25,012 nucleotides of DNA from Magnetococcales bacterium. GTDB taxonomy: Bacteria > Pseudomonadota > Magnetococcia > Magnetococcales > DC0425bin3. The stretch is from positions 1 to 25,012 of the forward strand of contig JADGCJ010000043.1 in assembly GCA_015229045.1 (NCBI GenBank). Direction: 5' to 3'. The stretch's first letter is position 1. Each line of letters starts with the position of its first letter. Position numbers and translations under genes: made by a program. This document shows positions 24,197-25,012 of this stretch, piece after piece. The notes below the pieces were generated by a model, which made no database searches, was not told the origin of the DNA, and saw only the letters and a list, made by a program, of their open reading frames with translations.

Positions 24197-24918
24197 AACG
24201 ACTGGTCGATATCCTCTTTTCCGCTGTGGGACTGGTGGTCCTCTCTCCGCTCTTGCTGACCTTCATCTATCTGGTTTGGCGGCAGGACCGGCACTCGCCC
24301 TTCTACATTCCCTTTCGGGTCGGAAAGGATGGTGTGCCGTTCAAGATGGTCAAGCTGCGTTCCATGGTGGTCAATGCCGACAAAAGCGGTGTCGATTCGA
24401 CCTCTTCAGGCGATTCACGCATCACGCCTGTCGGTCACATGATCCGGCGCTACAAGCTCGACGAGTTCATGCAGCTGTGGAATGTCCTGATTGGTGACAT
24501 GTCCCTGGTCGGACCGCGCCCCAATGTGTCACGCGAGGTGGATCTTTACACCGATGTCGAGCGTGGCCTGTTGAAGATCAAGCCTGGCATCACGGACTTC
24601 TCTTCCATCGTCTTTTCTGACGAGGGGGATATTCTCAAAGACAGCTCCGACCCGGATCTGGATTACAACCGCTTGATCCGTCCGTGGAAAAACCGCATGG
24701 GCCTGTTCTATGTCGAGCACTCCAACGTGGTCCTCGATTTCCAGTTGATCCTGTTGACCATCATGGCCATCGTATCGCGTGACAATGCCTTGAAGGGGGT
24801 TTCCGAGCTGTTGCAGCGTTGCTCGGCCCCCGAAGAGATGGTCCGTGTGGCTCTAAGGGATCGCCCCCTGACGCCGCACCCCCCTCCCGGTTCCGACCAG
24901 GTGGTCCAGTCGCGTTGA
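24193..24918 (+). CDS. undecaprenyl-phosphate sugar phosphotransferase (PglC-size bacterial sugar transferase)
   Basis: Transfers a sugar-1-phosphate from a UDP-sugar to undecaprenyl phosphate, the first membrane step of repeat-unit assembly. At 241 residues it is the short monotopic form (PglC/WecP-like core) without the long N-terminal membrane domain of WcaJ. The N-terminal hydrophobic helix is at about 6-29, then PFKMVKLRSM (about 49-58), RRYKLDEFMQLWNVLIGDMS (about 84-103, with the catalytic Asp-Glu pair) and LVGPRPNV. The C-terminal tail is Pro-rich. It overlaps the E1-beta stop by 4 bp and ends the visible operon; a 71-bp repeat begins 15 bp after its stop. Sugar specificity is not shown; the DegT neighbour suggests an amino sugar. 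Confidence 0.92.
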   Translation: MKRLVDILFSAVGLVVLSPLLLTFIYLVWRQDRHSPFYIPFRVGKDGVPFKMVKLRSMVVNADKSGVDSTSSGDSRITPVGHMIRRYKLDEFMQLWNVLIGDMSLVGPRPNVSREVDLYTDVERGLLKIKPGITDFSSIVFSDEGDILKDSSDPDLDYNRLIRPWKNRMGLFYVEHSNVVLDFQLILLTIMAIVSRDNALKGVSELLQRCSAPEEMVRVALRDRPLTPHPPPGSDQVVQSR

Positions 24919-24933
24919 CAATAGATCGATTCC

Positions 24934-25004
24934 AAGCGGGGTCCAGTGGGCTGGCGACCGGGTAGACCCAGGAGAGAATCCTGGTGGGGTTTGGGGCGAA
25001 GCCC
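24934..25004 (-). repeat. 71-bp three-hairpin repeat, copy B (inverted)
   Basis: Reverse complement matches 7857-7927 at 62 of 71 positions. The outer hairpin is longer here (TTGGGGC-gaa-GCCCCAA at 24991-25007, a 7-bp stem). The CCAGGA/TCCTGG hairpin and the CCAG/CTGG hairpin are kept exactly. The element lies directly after the sugar-transferase gene and may be cut by the window edge. Its place suggests a role in message 3' ends, but it could be a passive mobile repeat. Confidence 0.8.
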
Positions 25005-25012
25005 CAATGAAA

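Noticed and set aside
1..25012. CRISPR array, tRNA/rRNA genes, complete insertion sequence, phage genes
   Set aside because: I looked for regularly spaced repeats, tRNA arms, transposase motifs and phage proteins and saw none; only short non-coding repeats are present.

Overview
The window reads as chromosome of a GC-rich Gram-negative bacterium, most likely a proteobacterium. The housekeeping proteins (Ffh, S16, RimM, TrmD, L19, RNase HII, YceF-type Maf, YciO) look proteobacterial, and the right half carries a Wzx/Wzy-type surface-polysaccharide locus with a Wzz chain-length regulator. I cannot place it further; a deep-branching, Magnetococcia-like alphaproteobacterium is only a guess.

Left block (1-10832): two molybdenum-cofactor genes on the minus strand (mobA then moaD, with a possible further gene cut by the left edge). 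A plus-strand run follows: a His-rich membrane protein, a YceF-type Maf nucleotide pyrophosphatase, an exported two-domain rhodanese and ffh. A minus-strand pair, phosphate acyltransferase then acetate kinase, lies between ffh and the rpsP-rimM-trmD-rplS-rnhB operon. The 578-bp region before rpsP has no gene but is rich in structure: two dyad sites 42 bp apart, a strong hairpin, a 71-bp three-hairpin repeat and a candidate sigma-70 promoter.

Middle (10843-13009, minus): a YciO-type threonylcarbamoyl-AMP-synthase-fold protein converges on rnhB with a 10-bp gap. Upstream of it is a B12-binding radical SAM protein of unknown substrate.

Right block (13039-25012): a polysaccharide locus in two divergent arms around a 367-bp gap (20644-21010). 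The minus arm, in transcription order, is a GT2 glycosyltransferase, an AT-rich class I methyltransferase that looks acquired, Wzz, a GT9 glycosyltransferase, a Wzy-like polymerase and a membrane-anchored SGNH hydrolase. The last 37 residues of the SGNH protein are written by a 126-bp imperfect palindrome. The plus arm is four genes with overlapping ends: a DegT-family aminotransferase, a complete thiamine-diphosphate E1 alpha/beta pair with no E2 or E3 in the window, and a PglC-size phosphoglycosyl transferase that would start repeat-unit assembly on undecaprenyl phosphate.

The most interesting points are the E1 pair locked into a sugar operon, which suggests two-carbon (acyl) branching or another carboligation on a sugar, and the 71-bp repeat whose two copies (7857-7927 and, inverted, 24934-25004) differ at 9 positions, all outside the predicted stems.
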